Part shown: piece by piece, positions 23,603 to 35,790 of the stretch
Layout of the letters: each line of letters begins with the position of its first letter
Position numbering within the stretch: position 1 is the stretch's first letter
Assembly: GCA_949130495.1 (NCBI GenBank)
Contig: OX422210.1
Coordinates: forward strand, 500,503,760-500,567,759
DNA: 64,000 bases
Source: Sambucus nigra
Taxonomy: Eukaryota; Streptophyta; Magnoliopsida; Dipsacales; Adoxaceae
Direction: 5' to 3'
Notes under the pieces: generated by a model
Told to the model about the DNA's origin: nothing
The model's database searches: none
What the model saw: only the letters and a program-made list of their open reading frames with translations
Position numbers and translations under genes: made by a program

Positions 23603-26600
23603 TGTAACACCCCATATTTTTAATCATTTTTAAATGTGGGGTTAATTAAAATTAAATTTGGGAAATTAATTGATAATTAATCCGGAATAAAATAAATATT
23701 AACTAGCTAGTCAAGGGTTAATATTTATTGATGCGACTTATACTGAATATTACTGAGTAAATAAAGTAATATGTGATTATGATAATCTTAAAATTATCGT
23801 GAGCGAACAATACGACAATTACAGTAATTTAGCCGGGATATGCGTGTCAATCGTGTCAGGACTTAATTTGGAAACTAAAAGGTAATTTTATTTTTGATAG
23901 TTCGTTTGATCATTTCGAGTGCGCCGAAGTGTCCAGAAGGGTCGAAATAGTCAGAAAAGTATACTCGGGGGTTTAGTTTGGGTCCCGGTGCACTTGTAGG
24001 CCAAGTAGGCACCCCAGAGGGGTATTTTAGCATTTGCAATTTGGGGGTATTTTAACCTACGAAAATTAAAGATTAAAAATATCAGATAAGAGAAAGAGGT
24101 TAGGGTTAAAACATAAGAAACTACATAGAGACCATAGGAAGGAGAAGACCCCAAAGCCAAACCATACCACTCTTACACTTAAAAGTACCATCATCGCGTA
24201 GATCGGGAGGAGATAAGAACATTCATATCATTCTTTGTCAACGGATAAGACCTACTGATAGAGGCAAGTGTGTAAACTTGCAAAATTTTAGCATGTATGA
24301 TATCCATGTTAGTTTAAGTTGATTTATTTATGAAGTTGTGACTTTGAATGAACTTAGGAGTAATTATTATGATCTTAGATGGAAAAAGAAATTAATATGG
24401 GTTAGTTCCCTTGCATGTAGTGTGAACCCACGAATTTTGATCTATTTTGGTGAAGAAATCTGATTTTATCGTGTTTTTGAAATACAAATTAATGAACTAG
24501 GGTTTAAATAAATAAATTTCAAATTTTCGAAATTAATTGGTGTTAATTAACGATTTGATGATTCTGGAATGTTAGAAATCACCCTTGCATATTAGATAAT
24601 ACTTAGGATTGTTTGTTGGGAGTTTGGGAATGATCTGTGGTGGTTTAGTGATTAAAAATGGTGAAACCAAAGTTTCTTGAGGGAAGGGACGAACTTGGTA
24701 AATCTCGTTTGAATGACCTGGAGAGTCTTTCGAACGAGATTACCAACGAGAATATAGAGTATAATGTCGTTCGAAGTTCGTTCAAACAACTTCGTTCGAA
24801 CAACATCCTAACGAGATTTTAGGAGACATTTTCGTTCGAAGTTCGTTCGAATGAAATTTCTGACACTTTCAATGAGATTGCAGAATTTGGAAAATTCTGT
24901 CCGGGGGAAATTCAAACTTTGTGATAGATAATTCAATAGAGAGGGAAATGACTAATCGAGGGTGAAAAGTAGCGCGTGTCAAACGCTGATTGTTATTTTC
25001 TGTTCACCTCCTCAGTACAAAAACGTAAATTACTACTACACTCAACTGGTGAGTATAGCGATAAGTCGGGTATCAAAAATATCCACCGAGACGAGTTGCT
25101 AGAATTTTATTAGGATTTAATACTCCTAAATCAAAGCGTAAAAGGTGATTACAAATTAAAAGGAAAAAGATGCATAAAAGAGAAATGATTAATCTAGGCG
25201 AGTGTAAATTAAACTAGATTAACAAAGCGAGTAAAACTATAGGTTGCGTCGAATATCCCTCACCTGATTTAATTAGTATAAAATGGATACATGGGTCGAC
25301 GAGTTATTACGAATGCGCATCGTTTCGACAGTTAATTAAATCAAGGGTTGTCACGCCCCTAAATTCTCATAAAAGCCTAATAAGATTTTGGTGTCAATAA
25401 ATACCCCGAAAATTACGCACGAAAGGTCATAAGCACGGGACATACATGATATGCCCCGTCAAATCTCCTAGGCATAATAACTAGGACAACGCACCCGAAA
25501 TAGACCCGTAAACACCATCACCAAAGCAAAGCAACGCGTCAACCCGAATGAGTTCCATTCAAACACAACCTAGACTAATTTAACTAGAAAGCATATTAAA
25601 AATGGGGTAAAGAAAGCGGTAAATAAACACGGTAAATTTACACTAGAAAGCAAGTAAACTAATTATGAAAGCATGTAAATTACACTACAAAGCAAGAATA
25701 ATGGAAATACAACTTATATTAAATGGAGAGGGTGAATGAATAGTCAACTTATAAACCCAAAAGGGTGTCAATCCAAGAAAGAAATGAAGAATAACTCTTC
25801 AAAAACCCAAACCCTAAGCTAAACTATCTTCTAAAACTATCTAAACTACAATATCTGATTTTACAACAAAATTTGGTTTATATAGTAAGTGGAATAAAAG
25901 AAAAGAAGACAGAAAAGAAAAGCAAAATATCTCCTAGAAACAAGGGATCGATTGATCGATGTCTAAAATATTATCCCACTGTCTCCTCGTGATTTGGCAA
26001 AACTGAAGGATCGATCGATCAACCCCTTTGGTCGATCGATCGATCAAGCAGGGGTGAGCCAAGCTGTATGTTGTTTTGGTGTGTTTGCAATTCTAGTCCG
26101 CTGAAACTCCCATAACTTCTTCGTTCTGAATCGAAATCGCGCACCATTCGCGGCCACACGAAGCTTGCGAAGAGGGCTACAACTTTCGTGCAGATATTAG
26201 GCCTAATGCCCAATTTGTGAAATGACTAAATTTCCCTTGAACGTACGATCGCGTACGAAAATCGAGCGAAATGCGTCCGAACTTCACACTTAGCATCCAA
26301 ATACCTATAAAAGCTCAATTAACCCGTGAAAAACATGTTAACGTAGAAATCCGAGATTGTCTGGTTAACGAGCATAGGGGGCTAAAATGCGTAGGTTCGA
26401 GGGATGAAATACGTAATATTTGCATATTATCAATGACGTATAATGATTCTTAGTGTATATTAGTAGTGGGAAAACACCGGGTTAACTACTGTACAAGATT
26501 CTTAGGGTTGTGAACCTTACTTAGGGAAATAAGATGGACAGAACAATCGTAAGTTAAAGAATGTCGTGAGTACTAGAGAGGAAACTACTAAGTACTAAAT

Positions 26601-27034
26601 TATTCTCGGGTTGAGTACATACCACTGATTTGGATAGGCTGTGTGTATACCTATTATATGATTGATTATGTGTATGACATACCTACGTTGCTCACTATCG
26701 CGGGAGGTTAGGAAGGGTACAGTCTTATCCCGATGAGCCATTATGGGGGATTTTAGATTGGTGCCTCAGAACGTAAGACTTTGGTTGGATCACCATTTGT
26801 GAGAACAATGGTGTGCACTGTCATTGGAGTGCGTAGGTATGTGCGTAGCCCAAAGGCTCAGGACTATGTTCACCTCCACTTGTGTGTGATTTGTATTTAT
26901 GGTTCGAGGGAGACACCGAACCGATTGTCCTTATTTAGTATGAGATGTACCGGGACTAGATAGCAGAGTATGCATGCATCGCAGCTGAGCCTAGGGGTGT
27001 CGTATTAGTATATATATAATATTGTGATAAATAA

Positions 27035-27070
<36 letters not shown>

Positions 27071-28001
27071 TTGTGATATGTTCTATTGTGTGAACTTAGT
27101 AGATAAGAATAGATATTGAAATCTAAAATAGTTTAAGTGTGTGAATACTTAACTCTGAATGTGAAAACTCTCTCGCTCGAGGTAAAAGATGTGAACATAT
27201 TCATTTATGTATTATGTGGGAAATGCGGGTAGTTATTTGTGGGATAATGGATTGAAAACTAGAGATCTTGAACTAGTTAGGTGTGTTAGTAATAACTAGA
27301 ATGGCTTAGCGATACTTTAGGTGTGCACATTAGTTAAAAGGTGAGTTTTCTCAAGAGAGAGCCCGCATAACTAACATGAATATAATACCTGTATTTAAGC
27401 ATTTTTAAATACTTGCTAAACTGTTTTAAACTATTTTCACTCGGGCTCTGACCCGTTTATGCAAATCTATTTTCTCTTGTGCGATCTATTTTGGGTGTCC
27501 AGCCACAGGGACGCCAGGCGTAGGCTATTGGATGATTTGACGTGATGCAGCTATTGGGAAAGTTGCAGGTCCTCGTTATTAGACGCCTCCATTCTTATTC
27601 ATTCAGTTCCTGGTTACAGTGTTCAGTTAGGGCATGTTGCCCATTCTTAGTTGTATCTCCGAGACATTTTCTTTCAGTTATTTAGTTTCAGTTGAATTCG
27701 GTTTTTTATGGATATTGTATTGGAGACTTTATACTAGGACGTTTATTCCAGTAATATCTATTCAGTCAGATGATTCTCATTTATTATTATTTTATTCATA
27801 GAATGGGAAATACAGTTAATGGTTTAAATTGTTGGACGATATATAAATGATTAAATGTTTATGACACTGGCTTAATTAATTATTAGGTGATAAATGAAAT
27901 AATTGTTTTCGACAGTGATGCTAAGAATGAACCAACTGGATATTCTGACTTAATTTAATAAAGGACTGATCACCCAGTATTTAATTGAACTGGGTGTCAC
28001 A
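23603..28001 (+). repeat. 5' LTR of the chromovirus, 4399 bp including an insertion
   Basis: It starts TGTAACACCCCATATTTTT and ends AACTGGGTGTCACA, directly before the primer site. It aligns in opposite orientation with the solo LTRs at 29515 and 42059 (for example GGTATGTGCGTAGC, GTGTCCAGCCACAGGGACGC, GAGGTGAACA). It is about 1.4 kb longer than they are, explained by the segment at 24963-26396. A (TA)n/(CA)n run lies at 27031-27071. A CGTTCGAA-rich array lies at 24700-24865. The flanking CTTGG (23598-23602) would be the target duplication, but no 3' partner exists. Confidence 0.82.
24963..26396. mobile_element. Unidentified 1.43-kb insertion in the 5' LTR
   Basis: Solo LTRs of the same lineage lack this segment. 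It is bounded by a direct 7-bp repeat TCGAGGG (24956-24962 and 26397-26403), and its length matches the LTR length excess (4399 against 2981 bp). Inside are GTCGGGTATCAAAAATATCC and an array of self-complementary GATCGATCGATC (25947-26046), plus CGTACGATCGCGTACG (26242). It starts TG but does not end CA, and no inverted termini are evident, so the class is unknown. Short ORFs (26019-26213, minus) are not supported. Confidence 0.5.
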
Positions 28002-28003
28002 TG

Positions 28004-28015
28004 TGGTATCAGAGC
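28004..28015 (+). promoter_or_regulatory. Primer binding site, initiator-Met tRNA
   Basis: TGGTATCAGAGC, two bases after the LTR, is the classic complement of the 3' end of plant initiator methionine tRNA, used to prime minus-strand synthesis. Confidence 0.93.
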
Positions 28016-28188
28016 ATCAGGTTCCAGAGTCTTTAGGAACTCTGCGACCTATTATGTCTTTATGCTTAGCGTTCTTTGCTATAGAGCCTTAATATTAGAA
28101 TTGTTTCATTCATGCTTATGCGCTTTCGTCTTCAGCCATTTTGAGGTTTTATAAACTATGGCCTTATAAAATTATTTCTCATTTCAGA

Positions 28189-29514
28189 TGCCTCCCAGAC
28201 GTGCACTATGGGCCCGAAATGCCCAACAGAGCCTCAGCCAACGCCAGTTCAGGGTACTATGAATGCCTCAGAAGTTGCCGCCATAGTTGCACAGGCGGTG
28301 AATGCAGCATTGGCAGTTGTATAACATACCCCACCCCAGACACAGGTGGTGGCTCCAGCACAGGCTCAGATGTTCCATTGTGTGTGGGAGCTAGTTAGGG
28401 ATGCCTTTCAGAAAGTGCACCCTCCAGAGTTCTCAATAAGTTTTGATGTTGTTGCTGCAAGTCAATGGTAAAAGGACATTCAGAGGCACCTGAGGATGTA
28501 CGAATGCACCGAGGTTCAAAAATAGATACTAGCTACCTTTAAGCTATTCGGAGCAACCTTACAGTGGTGGGAGTCCACTACCACATTTGATGAGAGAGAT
28601 AACATGATTATTCAGGATTTTTGGGTGTGGTTTGACCGTAAATATTTTCCTTTTATCGTATAGGCTGAGATGAGGCAGAAATTACTGGACCTCACCCAGG
28701 AGGGAAAAACTATTGTTGAATATGAGGAGGAGTTTATGAGGCTGACTAATTTGGTACTAGGAGAGGTATCTACTAAAAAGAAGAAAATACAGATATTTAT
28801 GGATGGTCTCACCTGGAGGATCCGTCAGCATCTTCTCGGTAATTTATCTCTGCAATCATACAGTGATGTGTTAAATACTGCTTTGTTACTCTGCCAAGAC
28901 CACCGCTTCCATGTTAAGGAAAGAAAATGAGTTGGAGAGTCCAACCAGCAGGGCAGGACCGGGGGAGGAAATTCCAGTGGGGCACCATCAGCTCAAGTTA
29001 GTTGCTGCAGGGTGAGCAGAGTTCCCATCAGGGGGATTCTGCTAAGAGTTTCAGATCAGGCGGTTTTCGTAATGGGAAGAAAGGTTTTAGACATGGCCAC
29101 TAGGGTTAACATGGCCATCAGGGGCAATAGGCCCACCAAGGACAACAATAGTTTCAGTAGGGCCACCAGGGCCAGGGGAAAGGTGGCAATGACTAGTAGG
29201 GTTGAGGCTAGTCGGGTCAGTGAGGAGGAAATTTTGCAGGGTGGTGTTTTATTTGTGGTAAGACTAACCACAAATGATACGATTTCCTAGACAACGACAA
29301 GTTTCCTCAGAAGAATGGTGCTCATCAGGAGCCACATAGGCCTATCTTCCCAGCCACTCTCCCAGCACCTGCTCAGATTTCAGCTCTGCCTTCCATACCA
29401 GCTATTCCAACAGCCCCACCTCAGCAGGGGCAGTTGCAGTATGGGCGCGTATATAACGTCCAATAGACTATGGTTCCTCAGGCGCCTCCCGCAGTTGAGG
29501 GTATTGTGACACCC
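28189..29514 (+). pseudogene. Chromovirus gag remnant
   Basis: The likely start is ATGCCTCCCAGACG at 28189 (MPPRR, typical of Tekay gag). Recognisable gag blocks are VHPPEFS, FKLFGATLQWWEST, DFW.WFDRKYFP, the open piece 28670-28930 (QEGKTIVEYEEEFMRLTNL, then CQDHRFHVKERK), and a Gly/Ser/Gln-rich linker. The zinc knuckle near 29240-29285 reads CFICGKTNH with a stop after it and Phe in place of the last Cys. Frame changes and several stops disrupt it. It is cut at 29514 by the solo LTR. Confidence 0.85.
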
Positions 29515-32495
29515 CGACTAATTAAATACCGGGTAGCTACTCATTTATTAAATTAATTCAAAATGCCAAGTTGGTCCAGTTAATAGCATCACTGTCGAAA
29601 ACATTTTTAAGATTACTAACCACCTAGTATTTAAAAAGTAAGTGCCAAATTTTAATTTAAGTCTGATTAACATGCAACAAGTGTAATAAAGAATAATAAC
29701 ACCATTCACCATAATTAAGTAAATAGAATAACCATCACATAAAGTAAATAAAGTCTGGAGGAAAAAAACTCCTCACTACAAATCCCACAACTGATAAGTA
29801 AACTGAATACTAAATCAATACATGCCAAAGTCTGAAAAACTATAATGGAAATGTAACTCTAATAGAAATGGGCAACATGCCCTACAACTGATAGATAATG
29901 AATCTGGAATCCAAGTGATCGAAGCGTCTACAAGCAAATCCCGGTAGCTTCCACAAACAGCTACAGCTCGTCACCTGAATGAGTATCCTATGCATGGTGT
30001 CCTTGTGGCTGGGCACCTAAAATGGTTTTACAAGAAAAGTAGATTTGAAAGCAAACGGGTCAGAGCCCGAATGTGGAGTTATATTTTAAAAACCTGCAAG
30101 TGCTTTAAAAACATTTAAAACATTAAATGCAAAGTACATGTTAGGACGTGCACTCACATGATATTCTCACCTCTCGTCTAACTGTGCACTCCTAACGTAA
30201 GTACCCATCTACAACGACACAAACCACTAGCTAAGTGACATTATATCTAGCTAGACTGTCATAGGTCCTACTCTTATTTCTCGGTTCTATTGACATTATA
30301 ACGCTCGTAATTAAATATGGATTTAACGTAACTCAGATGCTCTATATGCAATATATTTCACTATCAGCTAACCCGTTATGTTTCTCGAAACAATACCGTA
30401 ACAATTTATTCAACATTAACATGAGGGTTCCCATTAATTAAGTGTATATTAATCACAACATAAATATACAATACAAGCACCCCGAGAACTAAGCTGTGGT
30501 GCACACATACTCTGCTATCCATCCCGGTACATCACGTACATAAGGATCACATATTCCGAATCTCTCAGGAATAGTTCAAAGATAACAACATCACAAATAA
30601 TGGAGGCGAACACAGTCACATCACATGGGTCACGCACATACCTACGCTCCCACGATCAGCGGACTTATTAATATCCCAATAAGTCTTTCTATGACCTATG
30701 TTCATCAAGGTAACCAGTCTAAATCCGGGCAACACAAGGATTAGAGGGCCCTAAGCGAACGCAAACCTCCCGTGATAGCAAGTATGGTAGGTATGTCATA
30801 CACACAATTCATATACCAATACTAAGTAAACACACATCTTAGTAATCCCGTAGTTTAATCGTAGTACATATCGCATTCTCGTACAAACTTATAATTATCA
30901 CAATTTATACTATTCCGGTTTATAATCATACGCGCCATAATTTATTCTCTCGTCGTAGTAGACACTCACGTCTTAACCCAAACCGTCCATTTAATTTAAC
31001 TCTCGTATATGATTTCCTTCTCATAAATACCCAAAAGTCCCAATTCTATCATTACATCATCATCGGAATGTTATCTATATCCTCGAACAAGTTTACGGGA
31101 CTCCAAAAATCAAAACAGTCCAAAAAGGCCCAGACTGCCAACTCGTTAGAAGTCTCGTTCGAACGAGACTGTTTGAACGAGATTCCACTGTCAACTCGTT
31201 AGAAGTCTCGTTCGAACGAGACTGTTCGAACGAGATTCCAGTTCGTTCGAACGAACTGTACCTTCTAACGATATCTCGTTCGAACGAGATTATCGAACGA
31301 AGTTCCCTTTCATTAGAAGCGACTGGTCAATTCGTTAGAAGCTCATTCGAACGAGTTCGTTCGAACGACCTAGGCAGGGGCTTCTAACGACCTGCCAGTT
31401 TCATCCCAGATTTCTCTAAATTTCGTTTTTCACCATTCTTACTCCTCAAATCTTCTCCAAAGTTCGTTACAACAATGTTTTAAGTCCTCTAATCATCCTA
31501 AAACATGCTAAGGTCATATACTAACATCTTTTAAGGCATTAATGCATCCTAAACATCATTAAATCACATGATTCTATACTTTTCCCCAATATTTCAAGAA
31601 CACAAACCCTAAAATTTTAAATCATGAATTCACCCAATTTAAATCCGTTTTAAATTTCATCCAATCATAAATATCATCAGTATGAACATCTACCTATCAT
31701 TCTACATGCAAATCCTCCTCAAGATTTCAAGTTCTAAGTTTCAAAATACATGGGTTTTCATTATCTTTCAAGAACAATTGATATTCTTCAATTTTCTAAC
31801 ATGGAAGGAACATTCTACGAATTTAAATATAATTAAAACACTTGCCTTGATTGTCTCTGAATTTGGTGTTGATTTCTGTAAAGGTTTCTGCAGAATTCCT
31901 TCTCTTTCTTTCCCTCTCTAAGCTTCCTTCTCCAAAGGTGGCTATGGTGCCTAGGGTTTTCTTTGGGAAAGTTGGAAACCTAAATGATAACCTCCGTAGC
32001 TTAATGGGTTAATATGGGTTGGTTAGTGGCTTAGTGGGTCAATTCCCAATCAGATTAAAACTCCCAATTTTCGTCACTTTTAATTCCTTAAAATATAAAA
32101 TTACCAAAATACCCTTTATGATGCCGGTATGGCCTAAAAATACCCCGGGATCCAAACTACACCCCCGGCTAGTGTTTTCTGACTATCTCGACCCTTCCGG
32201 ACGCGTTGGCGCACTCAAAATGACCATACGGATAATAGAAATAAAAATCACTTTTATAATTAAAATAATATACCATGACGCGGTGGTCACACGCGTCTCA
32301 ACAAAATTCCCAAATTGCCGTATATAAATCTCACGACAAATTTCATAATTCCAAATTCATATATAATCATATATGCACATAATCAAATACCAACTCGCAT
32401 CTCGTTAGTATTTTACCCGGATTAATTTCCAATTAATACACATTTAATTAATTAATCCCAAAAATAAATATAGCCAAAAGTACGGGGAATTACAG
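29515..32495 (-). mobile_element. Chromovirus solo LTR inserted into a related element
   Basis: In minus orientation it starts TGTAATTCCCCGTA and ends GGGGTGTCACA. The target duplication is GGTAT (29510-29514 and 32496-32500). Removing it joins the gag linker to the protease region. It is 2981 bp and strongly similar by eye to 42059-44980, indicating recent related insertions. At 31141-31400 it holds an array of TCGTTCGAACGAG-type palindromes. ORFs 31682-31921 and 32019-32327 are incidental. Confidence 0.9.
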
Positions 32496-32500
32496 GTATA

Positions 32501-32998
32501 TTTTCTATCCAGAGGACTATGGGGCGTATTTTATACGACATAGGGTCCTCACATTCTTTTATAGCCACTATATTTGCACGGGCCATAGGGTTGTTAGACA
32601 CAACCAATAATACGATTACTTATGTAGATTCGTCGTTGGGCAATGCGACATTGATTTTCTTAATATTCCAGGGTGTGAGTATAGAGATTGGGAGTCTCAT
32701 TTTATATGATGATATGCTTATATTAGATATGTCTGAGTACGACGCCATTATTGGCATGGATTGTCTAGTCGCGTATAGGGCCCTGATTGATTGCTATAGT
32801 AAGGGCATTGTGTTTGATATCCCTAGTCAGAAGATGTTTCTAGTGGCGATACCTCGCCCCGAAGGAGGATCGTCTACCCATTTGTATTACAAAAAGGAGG
32901 AGACCTCTACAGGAGTGGTAATTTCTCTTAATTCAATTCCGGTTGTTTGCGAGTTTGATGATGTATTCCAGGAAATACCAGGACTACTTTCGAGTTAG
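32501..32998 (+). pseudogene. Chromovirus protease domain
   Basis: The open frame 32519-32998 has YDIGSSHSFI, the aspartic protease active-site block (family D-S-G-A-T/S-H-S-F), with the catalytic Asp kept. MSEYDAIIGMDCLVAYRALI is the second conserved block. It ends VFQEIPGLLSS and then TAG at 32996-32998, where the family continues into RT. The protease would cut the Gag-Pol polyprotein. The frame is intact, but both neighbours are broken. Confidence 0.88.
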
Positions 32999-34409
32999 GA
33001 GATTGAGTTTGTGATAGATTTAGCGCCGAAAACTCGGCTGATAGCTCGTGCGCCTTATCGTATGGCTCCGGTAGAGATGAGGGAGCTACATGATCAGATC
33101 GAGAAGTTATTGGGATAGGGGTTCATACGTCATATTACGTCGCCGTGGGGTTCCCCTGTATTATTTGTTAAGAACAGGATGGATCCTTACGACTATGCGT
33201 GGATTATCGAGAGTTAAATAAAGTCACGATATAGAATAAATATTCGTTGCCTCGCATCGATGACTTATTTGATCCATTGAGAGGAGTTGCCTACTTCTCG
33301 AAGATATAATTGAGATTTGAGTACCACCAGTTACGTATCAGGGAGCGGGATGTGTCTAAGACTGCCTTCTTAACGAGATACAATTCCTAAGAGTTTAGGG
33401 TTATGCCATTTGGGCTAACCTAACCAATGCGTCGGATGTATTTATGGACTTAATGAACAGGGTGTTCAAAGAGTTCTTAGATCAGTTTGTCATTGTCTTC
33501 ATAGATGACATCCTTATTTATTCCTGCACTGAGGAGGAGCACACTGGGCATTTGCATCGAGTTCTACAGACTTTACGAGAGCATTAGTATGTGAAGTTTG
33601 AAAAATATGGGTTCTGGTAACGTGAGGTGCAGTTCTTGGGATATTTTATTTCGGAGAGGGGTATATCAATGGACCCGAGTAAAGTGTCAGCAACGAAGGA
33701 GTGGGGATAAACCACGACACCAATGGAGGTGCGAATTTTCTACGGGTTAGCTGGGTATTATAGGTGATTTATCCAAGGGTTTTCAATAATTACGAGTCCA
33801 TTGACTAATTTGACTCATAAAGATGTGCCGTTTTTTTGGGAGGATGCGTGTCAGTTGGCATTCGATCAGCTGAAGGATAAGTTGACTTCAACACCCGTAC
33901 TAGCACTTCTTAGAGTAAGAGTGGAGTACCTTGTTTATACTGACGCATCCCTACAGGGAATTAGCGGAGTATTATAGAAGGAGGATCTTAAGCCTCATGA
34001 GAGGAATTACCCCACCCACGACTTGGAGCTAGAAACAGTCATGTTTTCCCTTCGGATTTGGAGACATTACTTGCTGGGAGAGAAATTTTGCCTATTCACA
34101 AATCACAGGTCATTACAATATTTTCTCACTCAGAGGGAGTTAAATATGCGTCAGCGAAGGTGGCTTGAATTTTTGAAAGACTATCAGTTTGAGATCCAGT
34201 GTCACCCGGGGAAAGCTAACGTAGTAGCCGATGCGTTGAGCCATAGGCCAGTGAGGGAGGTGGTCGAGGTGTGGAAAGCCAAAGGGATGGAGCTGGGACA
34301 TCAGGATACAGTTGACCGATCATTTATGTCAGTTATGGCTGTTACACACCAGATTATAATGAGAGTGTTATATGTTCAGGCCACCATTTTATCAGGAGAG
34401 AATAGATAA
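32999..34409 (+). pseudogene. Chromovirus reverse transcriptase-RNase H, frameshifted
   Basis: After the stop the same region reads [57 protein letters not shown] and VMPFGL, and then [13 protein letters not shown] (33487-33525), the RT catalytic motif in FIDD form. RNase H follows with YTDASLQGI and the open piece 34023-34409 ([30 protein letters not shown]). At least ten stops and several frame changes are spread over 1.4 kb, so it is inactive. Confidence 0.88.
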
Positions 34410-35790
34410 ATTTTAGTCAGGGGAGAAGAGTCTTACTCCATGAGTTTCGAGGGAGGCTTGCGCTTCAACGGTAGACTGATTTTTCCTGAGGGGGAGGATT
34501 TACGACACATAGTGATGACAGAGTCGCATGGGTCTCGATTTGTGGTACATCCCGACAAGGATAAGATGTATCTTGATATGAGGCAATAGTATTGATGGAG
34601 TGGGATGAAGAGGGACATCATTGAGTTCGTTTCGAAATGTGTCGCCTGCCAGCTAGTAAAGGTGGACCACTAGAAGCCAACCGGGCTTCTTCAGTCGCTA
34701 AAAATTCCTATGTAGAAGTGGGAGAGCATTTCCATAAATTTTATCATAGGATTGCGTACTTGTCAAAGGGGTCACGATTTTATATGGGTAATAATGTATC
34801 GGTTGAATAAGGTAGACAACTTTCTGCCAGTCCAAATGGATTACACTCCGGCACAATATGCTCAGATTTTCATTACCGAGATAGTGAGATTACACGGGGT
34901 GCCCCTTGATATTGTGTTCGACGGGGATAAGATTTTTGTGTCTCATTTTTGGGAGAGCTTACAAGATGCCATGGGCACCGAGTTGCGTTTGAGTACGACC
35001 GATCACCCGCAGACGGACCGGCAGACTGAGTGGAAAAATCAAATGCTGAAGGATATGTTATGTATGTGTATCCTTGATTTTAGGGGAGGTTGGGAGCAGT
35101 ACTTTCCACTGGTGAAGTTTGCGTACAACAACTCTTATCATCTTACTATTAGAATGTGTCCATTTGAGGCATTGTATGGTCGACCTTGTCATTCTCCTGC
35201 TTATTGGCTAGAGGTAGGGGACAACAAGATACTCGGGCTAGAGGCGATTCATGATACATCAGCCAGGATTGATATGATTCAGAGTTGCATACGAATAGCC
35301 CAAGATAGACATAAAAGCTACGCCGATGCTAAGCGGTTTTTCCAAGAGTTTAGTGTGGGGGATCAGGTGCTACTATGAGTATCTCCTATGATGGGGATTA
35401 TGAGGCTTGGGAAGAAAGGGAAATTAGCACCGAGATACGTGGGGCCATTTCCTATCATCGAGAGGATTGGATCAGTGGCATATACACTTGGGTTGCTGGA
35501 GCACTTGCACCGTATTCATGATGTGTTCCACACTTCTTTACTAAGACAGTATCTACGGGATGAGTTGGCTCACACACACATTGCGCTGAAGGAGATTGAC
35601 TTACAACCTAACAGCACGTATGAGGAGAGGTCGGTGGCTATCTTAGACTATAGCGAGAGGAGATTGAGGTTAAAGATAGTTCCCCTTATTTGTGTCTAGT
35701 GGGAGCATCATAATGTCAAAGGGTCTACTTGAGAGCGCGAGGATAAGATGCATGAGAAATATCCAGAGTTGTTCTTACCAGGTATACTTT
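34410..35790 (+). pseudogene. Chromovirus integrase plus chromodomain
   Basis: The N-terminal zinc-binding part (34430-34750) is broken. The core is open at 34752-35378. The first catalytic Asp is lost (VIMYRLNKV where families have V.VDRLTK). The second Asp is kept in VFDGDKIF and the Glu is kept in HPQTDRQTEWKNQ. GPFPIIERIGSVAYTLGLL and HDVFHTSLLRQY mark the C-terminal part. A chromodomain follows (35625-35790) with VAILDYSERRLRLKIVPLI, then WEHHNV and KYPELF, interrupted by TAG (35697) and TGA (35730). In chromoviruses this domain guides integration to heterochromatin. Confidence 0.87.
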
